Positions 10,093 through 20,651 of a stretch of 28,520 bases of DNA are shown piece by piece; position 1 is the first letter of the stretch, and each line of letters starts with the position of its first letter. The notes beneath the pieces are model-generated. The model did not search any database. It was not told where the DNA came from and was given only the letters and a program-made list of their open reading frames with translations. Source of the stretch: Russula earlei (taxonomy: Eukaryota > Basidiomycota > Agaricomycetes > Russulales > Russulaceae); NCBI GenBank assembly GCA_025769875.1, contig JAGFNK010000640.1:1-28520 (forward strand), read 5' to 3'. Made by a program: the position numbers and the translations under genes.

Positions 10093-10781
10093 ATGTGTAA
10101 CCTTGAGACGTACGTTACCTTTCCTTCGATGCCTCTGACTCCCTCTCTGCTCACCTTCCTCTCTCTTGTTCCGAATGTCCAGTGAAGGCACAAAGTACGG
10201 ATGTGGTGTGAGTAACCGCTTCGGCATCCCTACACCTAAACTCTGTTCCTAATACACGTCACAGCACTATGTTATCGTAAGTTCCATAACTTTTCTACAA
10301 CTGGCCGCACGTTTGGCGTATTTCCCGTCCTCTCGGTCCGGCATTCATCAGACGCTCATCCGACAAAATCTTGCCCCGTTTCACAGACCAAGAAGTTACG
10401 AAAGATCGATTGCAACAATCGTTATTGTGTATGGTCGATTGCCCACCCACAACCCGTGAGCCTCTGTCAGCCGTGTTACTGTGATAAGGTACGCCAGCCT
10501 GCTTCCATATCATCTCCGCCCGCTCAACCTTGATTCTCATCTAATCTGTCCATGTCCCCCACTCCCAACCCCACACTGACGCAATATCTCCATTCTTCTC
10601 GGACGCTTTCTTTCTTTCTTTCTTCCCTCTCCCCTCCCCTCCCCTCCCCTCGTCTTTTTACATCCCTTCCTTATAGTTCTTCGGTCCGGACGCGAAAGAG
10701 ACTGTCACGGCGAGCACCCCAGAGTACTGCTCTGATTGCCACTACTGGTACCGTGGACCCGGTCAGCAGCGCAGGCGCTAG
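10093..10781 (+). CDS. Small Cys-rich protein (86 aa), putative zinc-binding, five exons
   Basis: Exons are 10093-10109, 10183-10207, 10265-10276, 10387-10488 and 10677-10781, all with GT-AG introns and intact phase. Exon 3 is only 12 bp. The protein begins MCNLETEGTKYGCGHYVITK, continues with CNNRYC (27-32) and CQPCYCDKFFGPD (45-57), and ends near EYCSDCHYWYRGPG (from 68) and a basic tail. Nine cysteines and several histidines in CxxC, CxC and CxxxxC spacings suggest metal binding rather than secretion, since no signal peptide is present. From memory, short proteins starting MCN...EGT...CGH are common in Agaricomycetes and uncharacterised; no search was run. Intron 4 (188 bp) is a CT-rich tract. 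No single exon would be called by an ORF finder, so this gene is easily missed. Confidence 0.82.
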
Positions 10782-11361
10782 CACTCTTCCACTCGCGCCC
10801 CCCCCCCCTCGTGTCCGCCCCATGCCCAAGCCAGCGCTCCGAATTCCTCCCTCCACGCCTCATTCACGACCGCCATCCATGTTTCGTGAACATGACGTCC
10901 ACCCATGCGCTTGCAGCGGCACACGTGTGTGTGTGCCAACTCCATCATTACTTAGTGTAACCTACACCTACATCTATCAAACCAAATATCCAGTGTAGCA
11001 CCGCCCACTTCGTCTTAGGAAATACACAGGCCACTTATTTTCTTTTTCTTTTTCCTGGTGATTGTCGCCCCGCGTGTCGGTTATGTGTTGTGGAGATCAT
11101 GACAGACTAAGCATTCTGCATGGATGAGATACTGAAACCGTAAACAGTGCATAGTTGCGGCGCTTTGAATGAACGGGCCATCTGGTCATCTCGATGAGAT
11201 TTCATCTTCGCCATCGCGTTGTCCACCCATCGATATCGGATATCGGATCTTCAAAGCAAAGTGAAAATGGTGCAAGACATTCCCCATCTATCTCTTCGGC
11301 GTTGGAAGTACGGTAACAGTATATATCATTACAGTATGTTCCGCCCGTCAGCCGGATTGAA
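10782..11361. other. Intergenic region, 3' sides of the Cys-rich gene and NAR1
   Basis: This is 580 bp between convergent genes. A run of 10 C lies at about 10799-10808, and a T-rich segment at about 11037-11053 could serve 3' end formation. No gene is recognised. Confidence 0.4.
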
Positions 11362-13695
11362 TTACCACTTTACGCCAAGTCCGACGACGTCGCTCTCCAC
11401 TGCACGATACTGTGTCCGCAACAACCCGCGTCGGCGTGCGTCGGCCGCCTCATCCATGAGCCCTTCGTCGACGCTCCACTCCTCCCACGAGTCTGTCTTG
11501 GTCTTTGGCCTCCTCGTCCTCGTCCCTGGCCCAGTTGCCTCCCGCTGCTGCTGCTGCTGCTGCTGCTGCTGAAATGCAGACGGGGCGGCGGCGCAGAGCT
11601 CCCTTAGCGCGCGGGCAATGAGCGACGCCACCACGGGCTCTTGTGGTCCTTCTGGCTGGGGCTCCGGTTCCGCGCCCTGATCTCCCCCGAGGGGATCCGC
11701 GCAGGCGTCAGCGCCTCCACCGCCCCCGTGCGCTTCCAGCGCCTCGCACTGAACCGGCTCCGCGCGAGCGGCGCTGCGACCACGGCGGCTTGCCAGAGAC
11801 GCCGGAGGTGTAGGCAGCGCGTGCTCGAACTCGGGCGCCGGCCCGCCCCAATAGGCGCGCTCGACTTCACGCGTCCACGCGCGCGAGCTCCACGGCGCTT
11901 GGACGACCTGTTCGGCGGCACTCCCGTTCGCCGGGGGACGTACGCCGTCCGCGGCCCAATCGCGCACGAAGCCCTCCGCGTCGGGCGCGTTGCTGCTCGC
12001 CATCCTTCCCCTCTCAGGAGCGCGCAGCTGCCCGCCCCCGCCGACGCAGCCCCCTGGACATGCCATCACCTCGACGTAGTCGTATGTTGCGCTCGCGCTA
12101 CCGCCACCATCTGTCACTGCTCCGGTCCTCTTCGCGGCGGCGGCGTTGCGTAGGCCGCCTGCCAGGCGTCCCGCAGCGCCGCGCCCGACCTGCACACCCG
12201 CGGCGCGCCCGACACGCCGCACGATGTTCTGCAGATTCCGGAAACCATAGCATGTTGCGCCGCGGAAGACGGCAATGCCTGAGGAGTCGCGCAGTGTGTG
12301 CTCAACGTAATCGGCGTTGCGGACAGTTTTCGACTCCAGCGCGAGCAGACGCGACGAGTTACGGGCGATTGCGTGCATAAGCGAGTAGAGGTACGATCCA
12401 GAGGAAGAACCCGGGGGGGTGAGGAGGTCCGGGAGGACGGGGTTGCCAGAGGCGGAGGTGGGGGATGGAGGGAAGTCTTCGTCCGGGATTGGGACGGAGA
12501 GATCGATGCCGTGCTCCTGGGCAAGCAGCAACAGCTCGCCTGTAGTGAGAACACAGTCGACATCGCGCGTCGAGTACTGCGCGTTATAAAAATCCGAGCG
12601 TGACGCCTCGAGCTTTTTATCGTAGCATGGCATCACCGTGACATGGTACACCTCGTCTGGTCTATGTATCCCCAGACACGGCGCAATCGAGTCAGCAAAG
12701 GATAAGAGAGAAGGAGGACAGGCGTACTGCTTGTCCCAGTAGTGCGGACCGAGCCACTCCTTGACAAGCGTGCCCATCACTTGCTGTGGACTTTTCGTCG
12801 CCGCGATGAATGGGAGCATTTCGCCGTGCGTCTTCTCTGCATAGCACACCCACCCAGGGCAAGCACTCGAGAGCATTGGCAGTTCCCCACTAACGCCGTC
12901 GTCGCCACTACTGGAGGCCGTCCTCTCCTTCCGCTCGAAAAACTCGCGTGCATGCTCATGCAGCGCAACCTCCCGGGCAAACGTCGTATCGAACACGTGA
13001 GCAAAGCCGAGAGTGCGCGTCGCGAATGCCCGTACACGGCTCAGCATGCGCACGAGCGGGATGGGCGTCGTCGTCGTCGAACCAGATGGAGAGGCAGAGG
13101 TAGGTCCAAGCGCCGCGACGAGGGAGGCGAGAGACTGCGGGGCGACGGACAGCACGGGGACGCGGTGTCCGGGCGATCCTGGACCGGGATTGGCGGCGAG
13201 GATGGAGAGCACCTCGGTGTGGGATTGGAGGGTGATCAGGACCGATTCGGCGGAGGTGATGCAGCCGCTGCATGGGTATCTCGGGTGAGGGGCAAGAGAG
13301 GGGGGTGGGGGGGTTGAGAGACATCACCTGCAAGCCAGACAATCGTTGAGGGTTATCTCTGCAGCCTGGAGTTTTCGCGTACTGCCGCCCTTGCCTTCGC
13401 CCGAGTCGGCACTCTGACCTACCTCGTAATAGGCACCGCTTGCGTCAATCCGAATCTCGGTCTGTAGTAAGATATTGGGTTCCCGCAGATCGTCGGACAG
13501 AGCGACAATCGACACGTACAGCTGCGTCTCCCGGAGCAGGGGCCTTTGGCGCATTGGATTGCTCGACGGGCTTGATACAAGCCTGGGAAGGTGTGATGTA
13601 GTCGTTCAAATCCGTGAGAGTCTGCAAGGGTAAGCAAACGGAGCTCGGGGTTGTAAGTTGTCAAGAAGGCTCACCAAAGCCCCCGAGAATGACAT
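11362..13695 (-). CDS. NAR1: Cytosolic Fe-S cluster assembly factor NAR1
   Basis: Nar1 is an Fe-only hydrogenase-like protein of the cytosolic iron-sulfur assembly (CIA) machinery. It links the Cfd1-Nbp35 scaffold to the targeting complex. Four exons on the minus strand: 13695-13675, 13621-13520, 13461-13328 and 13267-11362, 720 residues, frame intact. The start MSFSGALTLTDLNDYITPSQ is diagnostic. The N-terminal cluster ligands are Cys22, Cys82, Cys85 and Cys88 (SQAC and NDCLACSGC). H-cluster-like cysteines are in ACPGWVC (about 222 and 227) and ACPGGC (about 489 and 493). The C-terminal tryptophan in VVGLGVKW is conserved; the C-terminal tail of CIA clients and adaptors binds the targeting complex. 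The protein is long for the family because of Ser/Gly/Ala-rich insertions and a (Gln)9 run at about 652-660 in a low-complexity segment. Confidence 0.95.
11545..11571 (-). repeat. CAG microsatellite encoding Gln9 in NAR1
   Basis: Nine perfect CTG units on the plus strand, read as CAG on the coding strand. It lies in a variable, low-complexity part of NAR1 before the conserved C-terminus. It is likely length-polymorphic in units of one residue without breaking frame. Confidence 0.95.
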
Positions 13696-14682
13696 CGCAG
13701 AAGATGAACACAAAGATTGGACATTTTCGAGTTGCTCCATCCAATCCAAATCGGCCCGCCGCGGTCACCGCTCGCGACGGTGAGAGTCACTTCCTATCCC
13801 CGACCCTGCCCTCCTACAGACATCCTGGGGTCGTAGCTTCCACCTCTATCTCACAGGAACTGGATTTCAGATCACCACTGACGTACGGCACTGTATATGT
13901 GCTCCTCCGGTAACACCCTTCCACGTCGGTGGCGCTCGTGGCGCTCACTCTTCGCCGTTCCCCCCTCGTCTCCTCGTTGCGTTGTCGGCGTCAATCGGAC
14001 ATCTCCGTTTGATCCACCTTGTCTCTTGGTCCGGCCCAGACTATGTTTTCACATGCCCAGATGCACTTCAGGGTACAGTGAAGATGGTGGTAAATGCCGT
14101 TGTCTTGAGGGACTGCGGCGTGGCTGCGACAAAATTAAATAGGCGTCCATACCTGCGTGGTCCTGGGGTTTGGCCAACTCGACCCCTTCTTCTCGAGTTT
14201 TTCGTCCGACAAAATTTGTCTGGCGCGTCACCGTTCATCGCTCTGTGACCGGGGAGTCAATCCGCCATTTGCCTCGCTGCATCGCGGACAAAAATACCTC
14301 GACGGCGCCATTTGGGGCTTGTATCGAATCGTTGACCGAACGATCAGCCGTATGCCGTGTCCATGTTTCCCGTACAACCCGCGGTCGCTCATTCTTCCCC
14401 GTGTGTGTCTTTATCCCCTTTTGGCCTTATCGCCGTCTTCAGCGAACCATTTTTGTGCGGGGTCACTCCCTTCCTAGGAATATAACGATAACGTGCGAGC
14501 TTCTTCATCCGTGTGTGTGGCCTCGTTGCTTATCTTGGGCAACAATATGCGAGAAATGTGTCTCATAGAGGTGTGACAAAATCAAGTCGCGTTCTATTCC
14601 TCCGATGCACGGGATTCTATAAAATATAGTAATGTCCACCAACATGGCTATCTAAGAATAAACAAGGTTTGTCCATTGTCTC
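13696..14682. other. Upstream region of NAR1, no gene recognised
   Basis: This is about 1 kb between the NAR1 start and the stop of the next minus-strand gene. Open frames are at most 132 codons, overlap one another and lack family motifs. A palindromic or RNA gene was not noticed. The part nearest 13700 must hold the NAR1 promoter; no TATA-like box is obvious. Confidence 0.4.
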
Positions 14683-16012
14683 TCAAATAAATAATCCAAG
14701 GAGCGCAGAGAATGCGGTAACAATCGTGCCTGCAAAGGACGTTTGCATGCGTCCCTGTGCGTCGCTTGTGACTGGTGAGCCTTGAAGATTGGATGGGGAG
14801 GTACCCGCGAATAGCTGGAAGTTGCGGAAGTATGTGTGAGTGAGAGCTTGTGGTGCCCAGGATGGATCACTTCCTGCAGGGAAAGGAAAAGAGTGAATAT
14901 TATTTATCAGTTGCACATACCATGTGAACATACCGCCAAAGAACGTGCTAAATGCACTCGGATCAACAATCGGCCAATCAATCTCATTCGAAGACAGACT
15001 CACGAGAAATACAGGCCGCCGGTTGTGATCACATCGCTGCTACGGTAGACGATATCGTTGTGCGACAGAGCCCAAACGTCGTTGAAACTGGGAGGTAGAG
15101 CAGGAGCATCGATAAGAACTGTGAAATGGTTCAGGAATGGATGAGCTTACTAAAGTATCACCTGTCCATTGGCGATCTGGTCTGGGCTATTTAACCTGAC
15201 CAACATGGTAACGCGATTCCACCTTCGACTGCAGGTCAACCACTGCCTCAAGACAGAGACAGAAGGAAGCCAACATACTTCCCGCTGGAGAAGGCGAACG
15301 AACCGCGGTCCAAGCTGATACCGAATTCGTCGTTGCACAGTACGTTGTCCTCGTTGCAGATGTTGTTGTCTCGTGGTACATAGGCATATACTTTGCACAC
15401 GTCTGCGTTAGAGAACCACCATACCGCCCGAGAAACCGACTCACCCTCCCCAGCGCCGTTCGTCCTCCACATGACGCGCGAACTGAAGCAGTTCTTTCCA
15501 TTCGCCTGGTTGCCGCCAGAACAGTTGTTCGGATCCGGCCCACCTCGCAGGCCAGGCAGCTTGCCGCCCTTGACCCAGTCGAACCCTGCATCGAACGCAA
15601 CCTCGTACGTGATCAACATGCTCTCGAACGCGCTCCCGCTCGAGTTCCATATGGCGTACATTTGCGCGCCACCCTCATTGTTGCTCTGAAAGCTGCCCGC
15701 CGGGTACTGTACTTGCAGCACGGGTCCGGACGTGGACGATGACGTGGAGCCGGGCGCGGGTGCGTTTGGGAAGGGGTCGTCGACGAAGACAAGGTTCTGA
15801 GCGCCGTTTTGGATGCGGCCTTTGGAGAGGCCCCAGTTGTTTGTGATAAATGATTGGGCATCAGAATTGCCGAGGGTCGCTTGAGGGAAGGGAATCGTGG
15901 TGCTCGTAGAAAGCGAATACTGCGAAGCGACTGACGCCGCGGGGGTGCTGGTTTGGGAGAATGCCCGTAGGGCAAAGAGGACAAGGAGGAAGAAGGAAGG
16001 TCGTGCGACCAT
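14683..16012 (-). CDS. Secreted polysaccharide lyase 14-like protein, probably GPI-anchored, one frame break
   Basis: Six exons on the minus strand: 16012-15445, 15402-15279, 15222-15162, 15118-15004, 14947-14934 (14-bp microexon) and 14873-14683, about 357 residues. A signal peptide (MVARPSFFLLVLFALRAFSQ) is followed by a Ser/Thr-rich linker. Then comes a beta-jelly-roll-like domain with WVKGGKLPGLRGG, VMWRTNGAGE, YAYVPRDN, FSSGKWNRVTMLVRLN and TYFRNFQLFAGT, as in fungal PL14 proteins that cleave uronic acid polymers by beta-elimination. The end is a small-residue stretch and a hydrophobic tail (IVTAFSALLGLFI) typical of a GPI signal. The intron between exons 3 and 4 (43 bp) joins the flanking frames one base short, so a G appears missing beside the acceptor at 15118/15119. 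The substrate cannot be read from sequence. The first intron is only 42 bp. Confidence 0.86.
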
Positions 16013-16334
16013 ATTAGAGCTGTCTTACGAGAATCGCGCCGCTGCAGGTTGCGGTTACCACGATCTAGACGACCAGCTCTAAAATAAATGTCGTGACGAC
16101 ACGAAGGGCTCACCTAGTTGTTAGACCAGAATATCAGAGACGGACTAGCCGTCGATGAGTGGGTGATTTGGTGTCAACGCAGGTGGGGACCGAGTATTGT
16201 TGTCACCACTAGAGTAATGCTGCGCAGTCACCACCACCGCCACCAGTCACGTAGAATTTGAAGCGAGGTCCAACAACACAACGTCCCACCAGGGCGCTAA
16301 TATCCTCACGCCCCGTCTCGTCATACAAGAACTC
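16013..16334. promoter_or_regulatory. Divergent promoter between the PL14-like gene and the transporter
   Basis: A 322-bp head-to-head interval. It contains a CCACCACCGCCACCA run near 16229-16244. No TATA-like box is evident. Shared regulation of the two genes is possible but not shown. Confidence 0.4.
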
Positions 16335-18554
16335 ATGTTAGGCCGCGGTGGCCTCCAAAATGGTCGCGTCAACGGGGACAATCAACCGCTGCTGCTGAGC
16401 CATTCTCGCGAGGACCTCTCCACAACGACGAGGGATGACGTCCTGTTCGCTCTCGAGGATGACGACGCGGAGCACGAGACATCGGCCCTCGTGGAAGGCA
16501 CGAAACATCCGAGGATCAAGGCGGAGCACACTGTACGCTTCCAAGAGGAAGTGCAGGTCTTCGCACCGCCGCTGCGGTCCACTTCGGAAAGCAGGGAAGC
16601 AGGTATGCGATTTCACGGCTGTGTCCGTCGCTCTGCTTTCTTGCGTTGCTTGCTGAGGGGAGAGCACCTTTTCTCGTGAAATTTTAGCGTACGAGCTCGA
16701 CTCTGATGAGCTCGACGACGACACCATCATCACGCAAACGAACTTGGAACATGGCATTCGACGCCGCGACCGAGATCAATCCATCCCGCTCCTTGTCGGG
16801 CTCCTCGACGCCTCGGCAGTAAGGAGAAGCCTGGACATCCCCATGGGTGTAGGTGATGCCCCTGCGTATGCAGATATCGACCTGGATGAGCTTGCCGCCA
16901 AGCAAGGCACAGGAGGTGGAATGCTAAATTCGATAGCTAACATGGCAAACTCCATCCTCGGGGCTGGTGCGTCGCTCACCTCTTTCCAGTCACTCTCGCT
17001 GATGATGATTACCCCCGCGACCCTTTCCCCCTTCTTCAAGGAATCATCGGTATGTCATTCCAGTTGTCTTTCGGATATCACCAAGCCACTGAGCATCTCC
17101 TCAGGCTTGCCCTATGCCATGAGTCGAGCCGGGTTCGTTACTGGGGTTTTTCTCCTGGTCGTCCTTTGCCTCGTCACGGATTGGACCATCCGTCTTATCG
17201 TCATAAACGCGAAGCTCAGCGGCTCGAGTTCGTACATCGGAATCATGGACCGCTGCTTTGGCTCGAGCGGGCGCGCCGCGGTGACCTTTTTCCAGTTCTC
17301 CTTCGCATTCGGTGGTGCGTATTCGTGAGCCGCAAACCGTTCCCGCACAGACTTTTCTCATACCGCAACAGGGATGTGCGCCTTCGGAATCATCATCGGT
17401 GCGTGCGTCTTGTTTCGAACCTTGCCCCCATGCCCATTCTGCCGCAGGCGATACGATCCCGCACGTCATCCGCTCCGTATTTCCCAACCTTCCTTCCACG
17501 CCTGTCCTCTCGATCTTCGCCGACCGTCGATTCATCATCGCGCTATGCTCGATCGGCGTTTCCTACCCACTGTCGTTGTACCGCGACATCCACAAACTCT
17601 CCATCGCGTCCAGCCTCGCACTCTGCGGGATGCTCATCATCGTGTTCTCCGTCATGTTCGAGGGCCGCCTGGTATCGCCCCTCCTAAAAGGTGACCCATC
17701 CAAACGATTCTCGTTCATCGAGCCCGGGATCTTCCAAGCCATTGGGGTCATCAGCTTCGCTTTGTCTGCCATCACAACTCGCTATTAATCTATGGGAGCC
17801 TGAGGACGCCGACGCTCGACCGGTTCGCAATTGTCACGCATGTGTCGACTGCCGTGTCGCTCGTGGCGTGTACCGTAATGGCTATTTCGGGATACGTCGT
17901 CTTCACTGACCGGACACAGGGCAACATACTCAACAACTTCTCTCCCGTGAGCGCACTTACCAACTCGTGCATTCCAACTCGAAGCCTCTGACGTGACGAC
18001 GCGCCCCCTAGAACGATACCCTAATCAACCTCGCACGGTTTTGCTTTGGGCTTAATATGTTTACGACGCTCCCGCTAGAGCTCTTCGTATGTCGCGAGGT
18101 ACGTAGTTTTCGCGAGAACGAGAGATGCGCAACGCGACATTGACGAGACTGGGCACGCACAGGTAATCGAGCAGTATTTCTTCTCGCACGAAGCGTTCAG
18201 CATCCAGCGGCACGTCTTCTTCACCACCGTCATCCTCTTCTCATCCTTATTGGGTGCGCACACACCCACTTCACTCAATTTTCACCAGAAGCTGACACCG
18301 ATCGACGAACAGTATCCCTCATCACCTGTGATCTTGGCGTCACACTCGAAATCACCGGTGGCGTCTCCGCCACCGCGCTTGCGTACATCTTCCCTGCGGC
18401 CTGCTTCCTCAAGCTCTCCAGCGCGCGAGATCTCCGCGTGACTCTGCCCGCATACGCCTGCGCTGCCTTCGGCTCGATTGTTATGGTGCTCTCGCTCGCA
18501 CTTGCGCTCGGAAAGGCATGGACGCCCGCGGGAGAAGCCAAGATATGTATGTAG
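16335..18554 (+). CDS. AAAP-family (AVT/SLC38-like) vacuolar-type amino acid transporter, one frame break
   Basis: This is a proton-coupled neutral amino acid transporter of the kind that exports amino acids from the vacuole in fungi. Nine exons: 16335-16602, 16688-16966, 17041-17049 (9-bp microexon), 17105-17314, 17372-17398, 17448-17946, 18012-18098, 18163-18253 and 18313-18554, about 570 residues. A hydrophilic acidic N-terminus of about 165 residues precedes the first membrane helix. That helix carries the family signature ANSILGAG-IIG-LPYAMSRAGF, assembled across the microexon. Further helices include GMCAFGIIIGDTIPHVI, FIIALCSIGVSYPLSLYRDI, FVCHHNSLLIYGSL and ITGGVSATALAYIFPA; about 11 are expected. 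At 17761-17763 the sequence TTCGCTTTGTC has three T where FAFVCHH needs four, so one T is missing from a homopolymer and the frame breaks. Everything after it resumes in frame. Confidence 0.9.
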
Positions 18555-18574
18555 CCGGCCGACTCGTTAACAAA

Positions 18575-18592
18575 CCCCCCCCCCCCCCCCCC
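18575..18592. repeat. Homopolymer run of 18 C
   Basis: An uninterrupted poly-C tract 20 bp after the transporter stop, in the convergent gap of 144 bp before the ERG8 stop. It is likely within the transporter 3' UTR. Confidence 0.95.
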
Positions 18593-18698
18593 TCCCAAAA
18601 TCCCTCTCCTCACCTCACCGCCGCTTACCCTCGCGCCCTATACGTATACATGTATCACCTTACGTGCACATTGTAATCCCAACCCTTTTCTTTCCAAG

Positions 18699-20651
18699 CT
18701 AATCGCGTGCCGCTGTTTCCACGACCGCCGCCAGCCCGGGCACGTCATCTAGCCGCTCGAGCGTGACGCCTTGTCTCTTGCTTTCCTGCGCGAGCAGAGG
18801 CGCCACGCCCGAGAAGCTCGTCCAGAGCCGCTCTACGCGTGGGAGCGGCGGGATTCCGGGGGTGTCCTCGGGCGGCTCGCAAACGAGTAACCACACCGCA
18901 TCGAACCCGCCCGCTTTATGTATACGTCAGAACTGGATCAAGGGATATCCAAAAAAAAAAAAAGGTGAATACGAACCACCGGGGACACCACCGCCGATCA
19001 CGCCGGCCATTGATACACTGGCATCGAGCAACTTGGTCTGTTGCTCTGGCTCGATTTCAACGCCGGAGAGTTTTCCCATCTCGCGCATTTTAGCGCGGAT
19101 TTGCTGCACGGGAGCACGCCATTAGATGAGCACATGAGCTCATGACAGAAAAGGGGAAGCAACGTGTGAGAATACCTCAGTAAGCAGGTGAGCTTCGTAA
19201 AACGCTTCGAGACACGTCGATTGCTCTTGCTGCATATTCGGGTTTGCCAGCCACTGTGGACGCCATAGGTTGACCACGCACACTCATGATGAATGTAAGG
19301 GGCCGATGTCGCACCTGCCTGGGCTGTAGCCCTGACACCCATCGTACAGTCTCAACATATGCATGCTGATCTCGTTCGTAAAGCTCTGTGAGCCGGGCCA
19401 GGGTCCTGCCGAGCGATGTGTTGCACTGATCGAGAGCAGTCCACAGCGAGTGTGCTAAGGACGACACACAGTAAGCCATAGAGGGATCGGGGGGGCCTCA
19501 GTCGATCGAAACTGCGATGTGGGACTTACCAGTTGCGCTGTTTGCAGCTCGCCATTTGAGCACTTGGCTCACCAGCAACGGCGTGTTACTACCCGCATGA
19601 ATATCAGCGAGCAGTAGGCGCGTTCGCGGTGGGAGTGTGAATGGCGTCACTGTGAGATCCCACGCGCGATTCTCCGGCGCTAGCGCCGACAGGAGCGATT
19701 GCGAGCCCGACTGCCGAAGAGATAAGTAAGCAGCCATATCGGGAGGGAAGGGGGGGGGGGGGGGAATAAGGAACGCACCGAGTCATCCATGATCGGCTGC
19801 AGCACGGCCGGGCTGAACCGTGTGTAAAGCTGGCTCCCGAACACCGCGGCAGAGACGTCAAAGCCGGAGCCCACTTTGCCCTGGGCGAGGCAGTGCACGA
19901 ATTGCGCGACATTGTGCGCGAGGCGCCGTGAAGAGGCGCTCGCGAGCTGGTCGGGTGCGATCACGCCGGTCTGGACGAGCAGAGCGGTGACGAGAGACGT
20001 GATGAGAGCGGCGGAAGAGCCAAGACCGGTTTTTGCCACGTCTGCGAGTCCGACGCCGGTCGGGTTAAAGGGAGGTATTTCTGCGAGTGATGAGAGCGAG
20101 ACGGGCAGGTTGCGGCTCTTAAGCTGCAGAATGAGGGCGATTAGATACAAGCGCCGGCAAGAGGGAGGGGGGGGGGGGGGGCACGTACCTGGTCTTGTTG
20201 TGAGTAAAAGTCGTTATCTCCGGCAATTGTGATGTGGAGGCCGGCACCGAGGGACCGTTCGAGTTCTGCGGGGCCGTTCACCTCTAGCGCAAGAGATAAC
20301 GTCTTTTGCAGGGCGAGATGTACAAATTTGTTCTTGGATGCCGCAGGGCTGAGGTGATTATACGCAGCGGTGAGAAAGACGGAGGGGCTGAAGGGGAGCG
20401 ACTTACGTGTCGAGCTGGGACACAACGATAGAGGATGACAAGGCGGACTGCGAGATGGACCAGGTATAGGACCAAGTTGCGTTTATGAACTGTGGCGATT
20501 TGACGACGATGCGATCATTCTTTCCGTTGCTTATGACCGAGTAGAATCGAGAGGAGGTGGAGACGACGACGCCAGAGTAAGCCGGGTCGAGGACGAGGTA
20601 GCCTCCGGCGAGGAGAACCTTTCCAGAGGCGGAGACGACTAGATGGGCCAT
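18699..20651 (-). CDS. ERG8: Phosphomevalonate kinase (ERG8)
   Basis: This GHMP-superfamily enzyme converts 5-phosphomevalonate to 5-diphosphomevalonate with ATP, in the mevalonate route to ergosterol and other isoprenoids. Eight exons on the minus strand: 20651-20407, 20348-20189, 20123-19779, 19710-19530, 19454-19315, 19253-19176, 19103-18977 and 18913-18699, giving 496 residues with intact frame. The N-terminus MAHLVVSASGKVLLAGGYLV is typical. The GHMP ATP-binding loop TGLGSSAALITS is at about 167-178. GKVGSGFDVSAAVFGS follows, and the C-terminal GHMP motif GVIGGGVPG joins to AGGFDAVWLLV across the last intron. The last intron ends at the second of two AGs; use of the first gives a stop within six codons. 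Introns 2 and 3 each carry a 15-base poly-C run just after the donor. An in-frame ATG at 20684 would add 11 residues. Confidence 0.95.
19750..19764. repeat. 15-G run (poly-C in the sense strand of ERG8 intron 3)
   Basis: An uninterrupted G run inside the intron 19711-19778, 13 nt downstream of the splice donor in the direction of transcription. Confidence 0.95.
20167..20181. repeat. 15-G run (poly-C in the sense strand of ERG8 intron 2)
   Basis: An uninterrupted G run inside the intron 20124-20188. In the sense direction the intron reads GTACGTG followed directly by the C run. Confidence 0.95.

Noticed and set aside
12742..13317. 191-aa plus-strand ORF
   Set aside because: Antisense shadow of the NAR1 coding exon; Arg/Gly-rich with no family motif.
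1..13695. Functional Fe-S gene cluster of NFS1 and NAR1
   Set aside because: They are 7 kb apart on opposite strands with CCT6, TLG2 and a Cys-rich gene between them, and NFS1 is broken; co-location looks accidental.
15119..15161. Non-canonical TG-AG intron in the PL14-like gene
   Set aside because: Shifting the donor by one base would fix the phase, but a missing base beside a normal GT-AG intron is more plausible given similar breaks nearby.
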